Positions 47,122-57,794 of a DNA stretch of 64,000 bases are shown here, piece after piece. Positions within the stretch are counted from its first letter, which is position 1. Every line of letters starts with the position of its first letter. A model generated the notes under the pieces. It ran no database searches. It was not told the DNA's origin and saw only the letters and a list, made by a program, of their open reading frames with translations. The translations under genes and the position numbers were made by a program. The DNA comes from Isoetes taiwanensis (Eukaryota > Streptophyta > Lycopodiopsida > Isoetales > Isoetaceae), in the NCBI GenBank assembly GCA_021234155.1, contig JAJEKV010000031.1, forward strand, positions 14,997,748 to 15,061,747. The letters run 5' to 3'.

Positions 47122-48499
47122 CTGGCGCCTCATGCCGGGGTCTCTTGGGCTCATGATCACTCTCTTGTTTTTTATTTCAAGCATCTCCAAAAGTTTTCAA
47201 GAAAAAATTTGGTTCCTCATCTCTGCTATCTCTGCCCACGTTTTCAAAAAAGGGGCGAACTAAGATTGTTATTTGTCACATTTGGGTTCATTATCCACAT
47301 TGTTTTCCATACTCTGTTCTGTACTCTGTTCTCTGTAAACATTCAAGCCTGGAGCATATAATTGTTCCATTTATTTGGGTTCAGCATCGACACATTTTAT
47401 TTTTTCTATCCTGTGTGCTCACATTCAAGCCAAGGAGCAACATTTCTTCTGCGACATGATTGCCACAGGCGGTACAGTTATGTTTTTTTGGGTGCAGACA
47501 CAAGCAACACCAAATCTTGGTTCAATTTCGGCATACTAACATCGCATCCATCAGACTTTGGCTCCTCTGAGTTCTATTCGTTACTATTTTTCTGCAGTTC
47601 ACCCATTGCAGAGCAAAATATCATCCAATTTTGGGGTTCTACAATCGACACTTGTTCTACATACGTCCTTGTTCTCCCCTGCATCGATTCTTCGAAATCT
47701 TATCGGACTCTGCCTGTCCTCAGAAAAAGGGGCAAATTTTGGGGCAGCAAGCTACGGAATTTCCACACAAAAGATCCCCAACGGCTCTGAGTATAGTTCC
47801 CCTCTCTGCAAGCACTCTTGGAGCAACATTGGTTTAAGATTACATTTACATTTCGGGTTTTTTTCACAAAATAGGAGCTTGGCCTTGTTTCCGACAAGCC
47901 ATCATCGCCCAATCAAACAGCTTTCTGCTCTTAAGCTGGGACTCAGAAGTTTTTATAGCAATAGTTTTTATGCAGACATATCTTTTCGCAAGCATTCGAA
48001 GCGCAAATAAGTCTTTCCGGCATATACCTCTCTTCATGCTTCCTCGACCTTCACAAAATTGCGCACATCAACGTCCTTCAGTCACAGGCCGACTGGTTTC
48101 GCCCAGATCATGACATTTTTGCATCTACAAGGTTTCCCAACCATTCCACACTCCTAGATTCTTCTCTATTTCAGAGCCAGAAGACAGATTTTGGGCTACT
48201 GGTCCTCCGTTCCGCTCCAATACATGGCATGTTTTCTGCCATATCTGCTCTGCTTCCACGAACGGAGGTCCGGATTTGTCAGACCTTTGTACCATCTCAT
48301 TTTTCTGTAATCAAGGCAAAACCAACATGGATTTGTCAAGCACAATGCAAAACCACTCTACTATAAGCATCGACATAGCAGGGGCGACCGTCTGCCCGAT
48401 TATTTTCGAGGAATGACCTCTTCCTTACCTCCACAGATTCGTTTCCCTCTACAGATTCGTTGCAGACAAAAGCGTGAATGCTTTATCTCCCTCTACCAT

Positions 48500-48960
48500 C
48501 TGGCTCCACGGCGTTGTCATAGCTCAGAAAACTCACGGACCCATCACGGCGTGGCCTCAGAAAACTCAGAGCGTGGCTTTGCACCCCACGACCCATAACG
48601 GCGTGGCCTCTTTGCCATCAAGAACCTCTTCCGTGAGAGCATCAGAGCCCCACGGCCCATCACGGCGTGGCTTCAAGTCTGCAAAGCCTTACCAGCGTGC
48701 ATCTGCAAACCCTTCGTAGAAGCCCACGGCCATCACGGCGTGGCTTCGAGTCTGCAATATCTTCACAGAGCTCCCACGGCCCTTCAAGGCGTGGCCTCTC
48801 CCACGGCCCCTCACGGCCTCTCCTCAGCATCAGAGCCCCCACGGCCCATCACGGCGTGGACGCTCCCCGCGGCGAATCGCGGCGTGGCCAGCCCTCGAAC
48901 CCCCACGGCCCACGGCACCCGGGTAGCCCACGGCCCCTCAAGGCGTTACGCGTGGCACCA
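48500..48960. repeat. GC-rich interspersed repeat (cacggcccatcacggcgtgg)
   Basis: Many imperfect copies of cacggcccatcacggcgtgg and ttcgagtctgcaa lie in the retrotransposon interior. They produce open frames on both strands that I regard as artefacts. Confidence 0.75.
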
Positions 48961-48984
48961 ATTCCCATCGCGACCCGCACCAAC

Positions 48985-49004
48985 AAAAAAAAAAAAAAAA
49001 AAAA
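48985..49004. repeat. Internal A20 run
   Basis: Twenty A residues follow the GC-rich repeat block, in the sense of the element. They could be the tail of a captured transcript or a retroposed segment inside the LTR element. Confidence 0.7.
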
Positions 49005-49784
49005 GTGAGCATGAAATTTTTAATTGTCCGCAGCTTCAGGGCGGGGCACTTGTCGTTCCACACACATATCTTCAATGACTCGATTCCTTTATGGCAGCAC
49101 TTGGCACTTAGGCCATTCAAGATGGGCAACATTCTTGGTATTTTCCACTTCTTCTACTATTGAAGAGGGTTTTTTATACCATCTATCACGTTCTATACCT
49201 GGCGTGCTTCTAAGCAAAAGATGTGAAGATGATTCAACCTTCCGCCCCTTTCATACCTTCACCTTACATGGTCCAACGGCATGTTAAGGCCATTCTTTAG
49301 CACTTGGATGCAAACTCGATCACGGCCCCTTGGCGTGATTTGTTTAATGGTGACTTCTTGACTCCTTCTTCAATTTTTGAGGCATTATGCCTTTGGAGGT
49401 GCAACTTTCATCAACCTAAAATTCCAGCAGCATCATTCTCTTTCCACAACAACCTCACGGCCCAAAGGCATGAGTTCATCAAAATTGTCACGGCCCCTCA
49501 CGGCGTGACTTCAAGCACAACTTTCAATCCTCTTTTCATGCAAGAAGTCTTTGGAGCATACTTTGGGCACATTTTGGGGGACGCCTCATCTTTTGTCGCA
49601 CTCTTGGAGATCTTCTTTGCACCCTTGTACCAACAAACCTCACACAGCCGGCGTGTGTAGGCCTTTTTTCAGCAATCTTTCCTCAACATTCAAGCTTACC
49701 TCATCGACCCAAATGCAGGGCGTTTGAGAGACAATTTTTTCAATCCATCTCGGCCGTCCATAATACATGGCGGTTGAGCCTCTT

Positions 49785-50005
49785 TCAAGTTCAACAAATG
49801 GCGTGAAGATGACTTAGAACCTTCCGCCCCTTTAATTTCAACTCCTTCAAGTTCAACTATCTGCTCAAACTCTTTCAAGTTCAACAAATGGCGTGAAGAT
49901 GACTCAGGGCCTTCCGCTCCTTCAATCACTTATGTTTCAACTCTTTCAAGTTCAACTCCTTGTTTCAACTTTTCAAGTTCAAAACTGGCGTGAAGATGAC
50001 TTAGA
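49785..50005. repeat. Tandem repeat with ggcgtgaagatgac and ttcaactc blocks
   Basis: Three units share aatggcgtgaagatgact, a ccttccgcyccttt block and ctttcaagttcaac. The repeat lies in the 3' half of the LTR element interior. Confidence 0.75.
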
Positions 50006-50355
50006 ACCTTCCGCCCCTTCCACAATTTTTCTTTCCAAATTTTTGTTCAACTCCTTACAAGACACTTTGATTGGCGCATGTATTCGGAGCTCGTGGCAAG
50101 CTCTATGAGAAGCGGTGACAGCCTTCTCAACCTTAGATTCGACTTCTATGGCTTTAAAGGAGCTTGTGGCAAGCTCAAGAGAAGTGGTGACAGCCTTCTC
50201 AACCTCTTACGATTTTTGTACTTCATCGACATTTGCATTTTTGGGTCAAGAATTTTCGGCGACATTATCATTATTTCCCCTCACTTTGGCCACTGTTGTA
50301 AATGTTTAACCTGATGTTATAAAGGTTCTACATAGTTTGGTGTGGTGGGGGGGAG

Positions 50356-50808
50356 TGTTAGCCCTTTGGGCTAAACATATGTGTGAGTGGCATAGGCCAC
50401 ATGTATTTATCACATTGGACCACTTGATCTAGGGCCCAGATTTAGCCCACATATGTGGTAGGTGGCATAGGCCACATGTATTTGTCATATTGGACCCCAC
50501 AATCTATGGCCCAGATTTAGCCTAGATTTGTGGTAGGTGAGATGTCAGTTAGGGTTAGGGTTAGGGTTTTGCTCTACTATTTAGAGAGAGCATTTCCTCT
50601 CATTGTTTAGGTTTTTGCTCACGTTTTGGAGCACCTCCTTTTGGAGCATCAATATGATTCAGTTTTGTTCATTCTTTGCTTTGTTCTTGTTCTTGGAGTT
50701 TCTTCCCACCTTCTTTTGTTGATCCATGAGCATTTGTGGCAGCCTTGTGGCATCCGGCAGTTATGGACTGCTGCTGCAAGGTGATGCCAAGAACCCCAAA
50801 TATCAACA
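50356..50808 (+). repeat. 3' LTR
   Basis: 453 bp, same length as the 5' LTR, followed by the right target duplicate gctca. Confidence 0.93.
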
Positions 50809-50813
50809 GCTCA

Positions 50814-51594
50814 CATATGCTGGAGATTTTGGCTTAATTAAAGAGACAATTATGAAACATCTCTTAGAATAGCTCCAAATGCTCTGTGTTGGCTCTGTTA
50901 TTGCAAGCAAATTTTTGGTCCAGCTGCTACAAGACCGAACAGTTCCATAGTATTAATGTGAGTGTTTATAGATCTGCCTTTCTCAAATCCCATATTTGCA
51001 GTGAAATGCTGTGCTCTGCAAGTATTTATGTTCTCTTATGATGCTTTGCATGTGCATATGAAACATGTAGATGTTATACATGTAATTTTTCAACTTTATG
51101 TTACTTCATGTTGGCGCATCTAATTTTATGTTACTTCGTGTTGGTGCATCTATTTAGTAAATTGGTAGGCATGCTTTTATTGCAGGCAGTGATGATCCAC
51201 GTTTAAATAGGAAGTTCTTGAGCATCTACATTTGGGTTTATCCTTCTCTTATGACCAGATTAAATGTCAGAATCTGAAGTTCTGGTAATTCCAGGGCCTT
51301 CCTTTTAAGTATGATTTGAGCACAAGGGTGAGCATATGCGTTCAAACTCTTTATTCATAGACAAAAAAAAGGTGAGATCCAGTCTCGATCTGCAAATGGT
51401 CTGCCATGGCAGCGTGCATAAATGTCTTTGTTCTGAATATGGATCTTTGTACTTGATACACGTTGCCTTCTTTGTGTATTCACTTCAGTCTTACCTGAGA
51501 TGGTCAAGTCTACATGATATAGTAATATAGACATGCGCAGGTCGTTTTCAAATCCCGGCTTGTTGGGCTTTTGCCATAGTTTTGCAGACTTATT
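50814..51594. other. Unassigned DNA
   Basis: This continues the locus that the LTR element entered. A short duplication (ttttatgttacttc.tgttggygcatct) lies at 51095-51155. No gene is seen. Confidence 0.35.
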
Positions 51595-51971
51595 AATCGC
51601 ATCGATCCGAGACATCGGATCGACATTCTAGGATGGGGCGAGCATGCATGTCTTGCATGCATGCATGCGGCGCATGCCCTCTCTGGTTGGGGTTTCGCTA
51701 TTTTAGGCGCTTCCTACGCATCAACATCTCATCGGCGCTTCCTCTTCTCTCAGCAGTACCTTATTCTCTTTGAATTGTTTCCAGGCAGGGGAGGGGCTTC
51801 TTCCTGCTTGGTTTGGCCCATTTGGCGTTTTTGTCATGCTGTGGCATGCCCTTTCTCGGCCTCGGCCCTTCTTTAGCCTTCGTCCTGTGACCTTCGTCCT
51901 CGATTCTAGTTTGATAAGGAAGTTCTCTGGTATTCGGGCGGTTTGTTGGTTTCATGCGAGCCCCATTCTAG
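51595..51971 (+). mobile_element. Element family 2, copy 1
   Basis: It starts AATCGCA followed by the hairpin tcgatccga/tcggatcga and cattctaggatgggg, then a catgcatgcatgc run. It ends gcgagccccattctag at 51971 and is directly followed by copy 2. Layout matches family 1: AAT start, hairpin, cattc...ggatgggg, and a 3' end complementary to that block. No coding potential. Confidence 0.55.
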
Positions 51972-52679
51972 AATCGCATCGATCCGAGACATCGGATCGA
52001 CATTCTAGGATGGGGCGAGCATGCATGTCTTGCATGCATGCATGCGGCGCATGCCCTCTCTGGTTGGGGTTTCGCTATTTTAGGCGCGGTTCTGCATCAA
52101 CATCTCATCGGCGCTTCCTCTTCTCTCAGCAGTACCTTATTCTCTTTGAACCCACCCTCCCCCCCTTCTTTGTTTATTGTATTGGGGGCACAAGTTTCTG
52201 TTTATCATGTTTTTCTTCCACCCGCTGGGTGATGCTTTTTTTCCACCCCCTGGGTGATGCTATTCTCTGGTATGTTTGTGTTGTTTCGTTTGTTGTGTTG
52301 ATGCTGTGCAGGTACAGGTTGGCAAGCGGCATCTGTTTCGACTTCTCCATGCGGGGGTTTTTGGGAACGATTTCTATGCCTTACGTTTGTCTAAGCCCCT
52401 TGCCGAAGGCTTATCACTAGGGTTTTTCCTCGAAAACCCGAAAGGGCGGTGGTTTTTAATCCCTGTGATAAGCTTTCTAAGCAGTACATCAGCCACTCAT
52501 CTATTAGCATTGTATTTTTTTTGGGGTCCAAATGATATAATTGGATTTTCCCTTTATTTTTCGTGGGTAGTCCGCATGTGTGCGGCTACCCACTGCCCAC
52601 CATTGTAGAAAATCTGCTGAGATGAATGAGAAGCCTAGCTAGCGGGCGGTTTGTTGGTTTCATGCGAGCCCCATTCTAG
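51972..52679 (+). mobile_element. Element family 2, copy 2
   Basis: The first ~175 bp match copy 1 closely, and the last ~38 bp (gggcggtttgttggtttcat, then gcgagccccattctag) are identical to the end of copy 1. The middle differs and contains structured repeat B (52.43 kb). No protein is recognised. Confidence 0.55.
52401..52480 (+). repeat. Structured repeat B
   Basis: The outer stem is gcttatcac (52409-52417) with gtgataagc (52465-52473). The core tagggtttttcctcgaaaac is the same as in A and C, with ggtggtttttaatccc following. The stem bases differ from A and C but remain complementary. Confidence 0.65.
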
Positions 52680-54059
52680 AATGGATCCTTATTTTTACTG
52701 GGAAGGCTCCTTCTCATTAGGCATTTCAATGTTGTGCATTTGTAACTATTGCCTAGGTGAATGCGAGCCTTTGAAAAAGCAGAGCATGAGATAAATATAC
52801 CTAGTTAACTATGTTTCAGGTTCCATGCTACTTAATTTGACAAATCGTTTTGCTTCTCTGTTATTGAGCACCGTTAACTCCTCATATTGGCACAGTGAGA
52901 TAAATATCAGAATATGGGAACATTGTCTCTGAACTGACCACTTTCTGCACAATGATTATTTATGACAACCAGTTTACTTCAAAACTTTGTTACGTTGGTG
53001 CAATTTTTAAAGATGATTGAGAATGCACAGAAATATGAATTTAGCTTATTGGCCATAGGGTAATACGATGAAGCCGATGTTCTTACTTACTGTTGGCCCC
53101 AACGCCACATTCACTAGTTACAGGGAACTATGTGAAGGCAAGCCCACCCTCAAGTATGTCTGTAACAGCCTGATTACCTGTTTCCATGCAATAAATCTCG
53201 TCAAAGTGTTTCATGCCATATCTTCAAGTTGTGAAGGCAAAGTGTTAAAAGAACTATTGCTTGAACCTTTATTTTTAAGATTGAGGCATGAGTTTGTCTT
53301 TTGCAAAGCCAAGATTTTGACATTCTTTGAACTTTACACGTAGGTGCCATTTTGTATTAAAAGAACTATTGCTTGCACCTTTATTTTTAAAAGTGAGGCA
53401 TGAGTTTATCTTTTGCAAAGGCAAGATTTTGACATTTTTTTGAACTTTGGATGTTGTATATGTAGGTGCCATTCTTTGTGGCGACGGTAGTCGTCCATAC
53501 TAAAGTTTTGAACAAAAGTTTGCACACATTGAGAATTGTGTTAGGAGCAAGTGTTAAAGCTATTCAAAGCTATTCATGTCCTTAGCTCTGAATGCAAAAC
53601 ATTTGATCTAAGGGACCTTTGGTGGATGTGAAACATTTGATTTGGCAATGATTTTAAGTCTTGTGCAAATTTGTCAAGCATTTACAAATTGCATGACCTC
53701 TGCATGTGTAACTTTTCTTTTTTCTTTTAATAATAACTCAAGCATTTTGTAGAAGAGATGGATTGTGCAAGGTTCAACCCTTTGAAATTTTCAAGTCACT
53801 CTATATTTGGATGCCTATTTAGGAGTAGTTTTGAATAGAGTGACGATCAAAAACTTTATTGACATCCCCAACTAGATCAGTACGCATTTCAATAACATAT
53901 TACCTTTAGAATATGCAGTGCAAGGAGCTTGTGGAATACCAACTAAATTCTTTTACTTTAACCAAAACATTATGCATCTAGTGATAATTTTAATGTCCAT
54001 ACATTTGCAAAATAGCAAGAGCAAATTATAGCAGAATTGTAGGACCATCATAAATGTAG
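52680..54059. other. Unassigned DNA with a 112-bp tandem duplication
   Basis: No gene is recognised. Upstream ClpD exons were looked for here and not found. Confidence 0.35.
53245..53470. repeat. Tandem duplication, unit 112 bp
   Basis: ttaaaagaactattgcttg starts at 53245 and 53357. Both copies run through gaggcatgagttt and aagattttgacatt to ttgaacttt and taggtgccat. Confidence 0.85.
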
Positions 54060-54265
54060 GACCACCAAGAGAAGTTGTATGCAGCTGTGTACTTGTCTGC
54101 AAGGTATATTCCTGATAGACAACTCCCTGATAAAGCAATTGATTTGATCGACAAAGCTGGAAATCGGGGTGTTCGAATAGATGCATTTAAATGGAGGAAA
54201 GAAGCGCGGACATCCATTCTCAAAGTCTCCTAACGAATATTGGCAGGAGATTCAAAATCTACAAG
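54060..54265 (+). pseudogene. ClpD/ERD1-type chaperone, single exon with frameshift
   Basis: Between a TAG acceptor and a GTGAAA donor the plus strand reads [20 protein letters not shown], then [20 protein letters not shown], then EARTSIL. The first AAA+ module of Clp/Hsp100 proteins ends with exactly this [15 protein letters not shown] block. The following [15 protein letters not shown] is a hallmark of the ClpD (ERD1) branch, a chloroplast-stroma chaperone that feeds proteins to the ClpP protease. The two parts are in different frames, as if 2 bp were missing near 54220. No other ClpD exon was found nearby, so this is a stray or captured exon rather than a gene. Confidence 0.8.
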
Positions 54266-55949
54266 GTGAAATGCTCAAACTGGGCCGAACACATCAATTT
54301 TTTGTATTCATGTTCTATGATTCTAGCACATTATATACATACGTGGATTGTGTCTTTTGGCATGTGTATTTCACCGAGACTCTCTCTGAGATAGTGCCCA
54401 GATTGTGACGCCTTTTGTGCGGCCCGGCAAAGAATTTCGTTACCGTAGGACCGTTATAGTTACGGCCATAGTTCATTGGGGCTAAGAGTGTATTAAGAGC
54501 ATGTATAATGGGACCACCATCTTAAGATGAACATGACATGGTAGATGATGGGAGGATTGAATTGTCGGTAGCTTGAGGTATCAAAAGCATAATGGCGAAG
54601 GGAATTGGTTGAGAAGACCCAGTGGTAGAGTAATCATAAAGCAAAGGATTAGAGCATTGTCAAAATTGTAAGGCATGATATTTTGGGGCCTTACAACGCA
54701 TGTCAATATAGGTAGAGGATTTTATTCCCAGATGTTCGTAAATTATAGTTCATGGACACATTTATAGTACAAAATGCACCTTTCAACTACAAATAGTGTA
54801 TAACTATACAGAAATGTCTATCATCGAGTGTTCCTGAGAAAGCCGAAACTAATTCACCCAGGAGTCAAGGACAAGCTTTCTGTTTGTACATTTGATACGA
54901 TTGTGAATTTGCCTCGAATAAAATTGGATACGCATCAAGAATAAGAAAATAAATGAAGTTGATAAGCAGGGAACAAAATATTTATCAGAGTTTGTTTATC
55001 AATGACGTGTGTGGATGCATGTAGACTGTTTACCAAATATCTATGCTCATTGTTAGAGGAGATGCAATTTAATTTCGCTGAGCCAAAGACACCCTACATG
55101 CTAAAAAAAGCAGGGACACCCATCACCAAGAATGGATGCTCATCGAATAAAGCTGTACCCAATAGGATTATAGACAAAGTTTGCTTCGTTATCGTAGAGT
55201 GATCAGATGAAATCTAATTGCAAGTCTCCATTCTAATAAACAACGATGAGCTCCATTGAATGGCCATCAAGCAAAGGGTTTAGCTTAAAACTTCATGACT
55301 TTGGACTGGATGCATGCTACCATTCCTGCCACTCTTAATCTTGGGTTTTGTTGCCAGATTTCGTAAACCATAGTTCATAGACCCATTTATAGTATAAAAA
55401 CTTGTATATCATTATATTTATAAAATTATTCTATGTGTCCCAGGGAAACGATGCACCCATGGTTTATATAATGTGCTAAAAATATGTGACATGCTTCTTT
55501 GCCGTCGGATTGGGGGCACTAGTTGTGTGGCGCAACGTGGGCCATTGGATTATAGATGGGTCATGCATGGGGGATGCATGGCCATGCATGGGGCATGCAA
55601 CACATCCCTGGACCATTGGATCAAAAAGGGGAGGCGAAATCATGGCCCTTGATTTTTACCAGGAAGGTGCAAGGAAGCTTCCTCTCAAAGTGGATTTGGT
55701 GTAACCAATCTCCACCATTAGATCAAAGGGGGGAGGAGAAATCCTAGCCATTCCTTTTTTATTAAATTAGAGTTTTTTTATATTAAAGGAGGTGAGGTGT
55801 CACCCTTATTTAATGAAAAGGTAATGAGGTGGCACCCCATTAATTATGAAGAATTTATGGAAGCTTCCTTCTTTTATGGAGATCTCGGATCAAAGTGGGA
55901 CCCACACCATTGGATTCCTCTCATCGAATGTTTTTTAATGAGTAGTGGT
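54266..55949. other. Unassigned DNA
   Basis: No gene is recognised. 55555-55605 has repeated catgcatgg units. 55500-55760 shows ccattggatya motifs similar in style to those at 42.8 kb. Confidence 0.35.
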
Positions 55950-57165
55950 TTGGCATCATTCCGTGCAACCTCGAATAATCTAAGGGAATCTTCATAGAAC
56001 CTAAGGGAATCTAAAAGAACCTATGTAGAAACTTGGGGAACTTAGAGGTATTTGGGAATCAAGGGAATCTCAAGAGAATCTTAAGGAATCTATGGGAATC
56101 TGAAAAGAATCTAGAGGAATCTATAAGAGAATCTTCAAAAAATGCTTAAGAATCTAGGGAAATCTTGATGGAAGCTTTGAGAATCTAGGGGAATCTTCAT
56201 AGAATTTAAGGGAGTCTAGGAGAATCTACATAGAATCTTGAGGAATCTAAACGGATCTTCAAATAATATTTAAAAATCTAGGGGAGTCTTTATATGGAAC
56301 CTTAAGAATCTAGGGGGATCTTAGTGGAATCTTAGGGAATCGAGAGAATCTCAAGAGAATCTTCATGAATCTAAAGGAATCTAAGGGAATCTAAAAGAAT
56401 CTTGGGATAAGCTTTAGAAATCGAGGAAATATAAAGAGGATCTTAAGGAATCTATAGGAATATCAAAAGAATATAGGGGAATCTAAGAGAAACTTTAAAA
56501 ATATTTGAGAATCTAGCAGAATCTTGATGGAATCTTAGAGAATCTAGTGGAATCTTCATAGAATCTAAGGGAATCTAGAAGAATCTACATAGAATCTTGG
56601 GGAATCTAAAAGAATCTTTAAGTAATCTTTGAAAATCTAGGGAAATCTTTATAAAAACCTTAAGAATCTAAGGATCTTTGTGGAATCTTAGGGAATCTAG
56701 GGGGAATCCAAAGGGATCTAGGGAAATCTTTGACTCTAGGTGTGTTCTATAGGGGAATCTGCAGAGAATCTAAGTGAATCTAGAAGAATCTCCATGAAAT
56801 CTTGGGGAATCTAGAGGAATCTTAGGATAATCTTTGGAAATCTAGCGGAATCTCAAAAGAATCCTTAAGAATCTAAAGAAATCTTAGGGAATCTTCATAA
56901 AATCTTTGAGTATCTAGAGAATCTTGATGGGATTTTGGAGAATCTCTATAGAATCTTCATTGCATGACTTTAAGTTTGACTTCTAGTCGAATTTGTACAA
57001 TCCCTCCAAGAATCATCAATGGATCTTGGGGAATATAAGCGAACATTGATGGAATCTCATAGAATCTAGGGAAATCTTTCTAGAGTCTTAGAGAATCTAG
57101 GAGAATCTTAATAGAATCTTTGTTGGATGGCACTGCATTTTGCTTCTAGTCGAATCTGTACAGTC
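55950..57165. repeat. Degenerate minisatellite, core GAATCTAGGG
   Basis: More than 80 imperfect 9-13 bp units of gaatctaggg/gaatcttagg type make up 1.2 kb. Occasional larger blocks recur (ctagtcgaatytgtacartccctc at about 56980 and 57150). Confidence 0.9.
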
Positions 57166-57200
57166 CCTCATAGTGCAACCGCTCATAGTACAAAAACTTG

Positions 57201-57482
57201 TATATATATACACGTATATCACATGCAAGGCATCATGAACATGTCCATATATTCTAGTTGATCTCGGCCATTTGTTTGAAAATGGGTGAGGCGGCAAACA
57301 TGTAGCCACTGGATCTCCATGGGGGGCATGCATGGGCATGCATGAGGGCATGCTCCACATCCCCGAGCCGTCGGATATGGGGCAGTTAAATCTTGCCCGT
57401 TGATTTAAGCTTAAGGAATTTGCAAAGAAATTGCACCACAATTAATATGGAGGGTGAGGTGGCATAAGCAATTAAGCATTTA
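57201..57482. repeat. 282-bp dispersed repeat, copy 2
   Basis: Same orientation as 40571-40852 and same length. The flanks are unrelated. Confidence 0.9.
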
Positions 57483-57794
57483 TTGATATAATTTTGAGGT
57501 GGCGTATATATTATAGATGCACCATAATGAGGTGAGGTGTGCATAATAAATGCCATTGTTGATGTGGCATTGCATTCGGCATCTACCAAAACAGAAGGGC
57601 AGTGAATTTGGGGCTTTGTTGTTGCATTTCTCAGATTAGGTTTTTCGCTAAAACGACCGCCTATCTTATATTATAATGTTATACCATAAGTCTTGGATTG
57701 GATCAAGCCCTAATTTGAATGGCCGCGATCGTCTGGGTGCATCCGAAGGCCGAGATCTATCGCACGACTTTTTACCACCGTGATTGTTCAGGCT
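57483..57794. other. Short unassigned spacer
   Basis: No feature is recognised. aggtttttcgctaaaacgac near 57640 weakly resembles the core of the structured repeat. Confidence 0.3.

Larger units (their letters stand above)
46669..50808 (+). mobile_element. Non-autonomous LTR retrotransposon (LARD-like), 4140 bp
   Basis: Two 453-bp LTRs, both starting TGTTAG and ending CAACA, enclose 3.2 kb and are flanked by the 5-bp duplication GCTCA. The internal part begins with tggcgcctcatgc right after the 5' LTR (a primer-binding-site position) and ends with a G-rich purine tract (ggtgggggggag) just before the 3' LTR. No gag, protease, integrase or RT motif is visible in any frame. The orientation follows from PBS and PPT. 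The high LTR identity indicates recent movement, so an autonomous partner must supply proteins in trans. Confidence 0.93.

Noticed and set aside
48667-49078. ORFs over the cacggcgtggc repeats
   Set aside because: Open on both strands because of GC repeats and running into the A20 tract (poly-Lys).
46669-50808. Reading the LTR element as an autonomous copia or gypsy element
   Set aside because: No RT, integrase, protease or gag motif was found in any frame.
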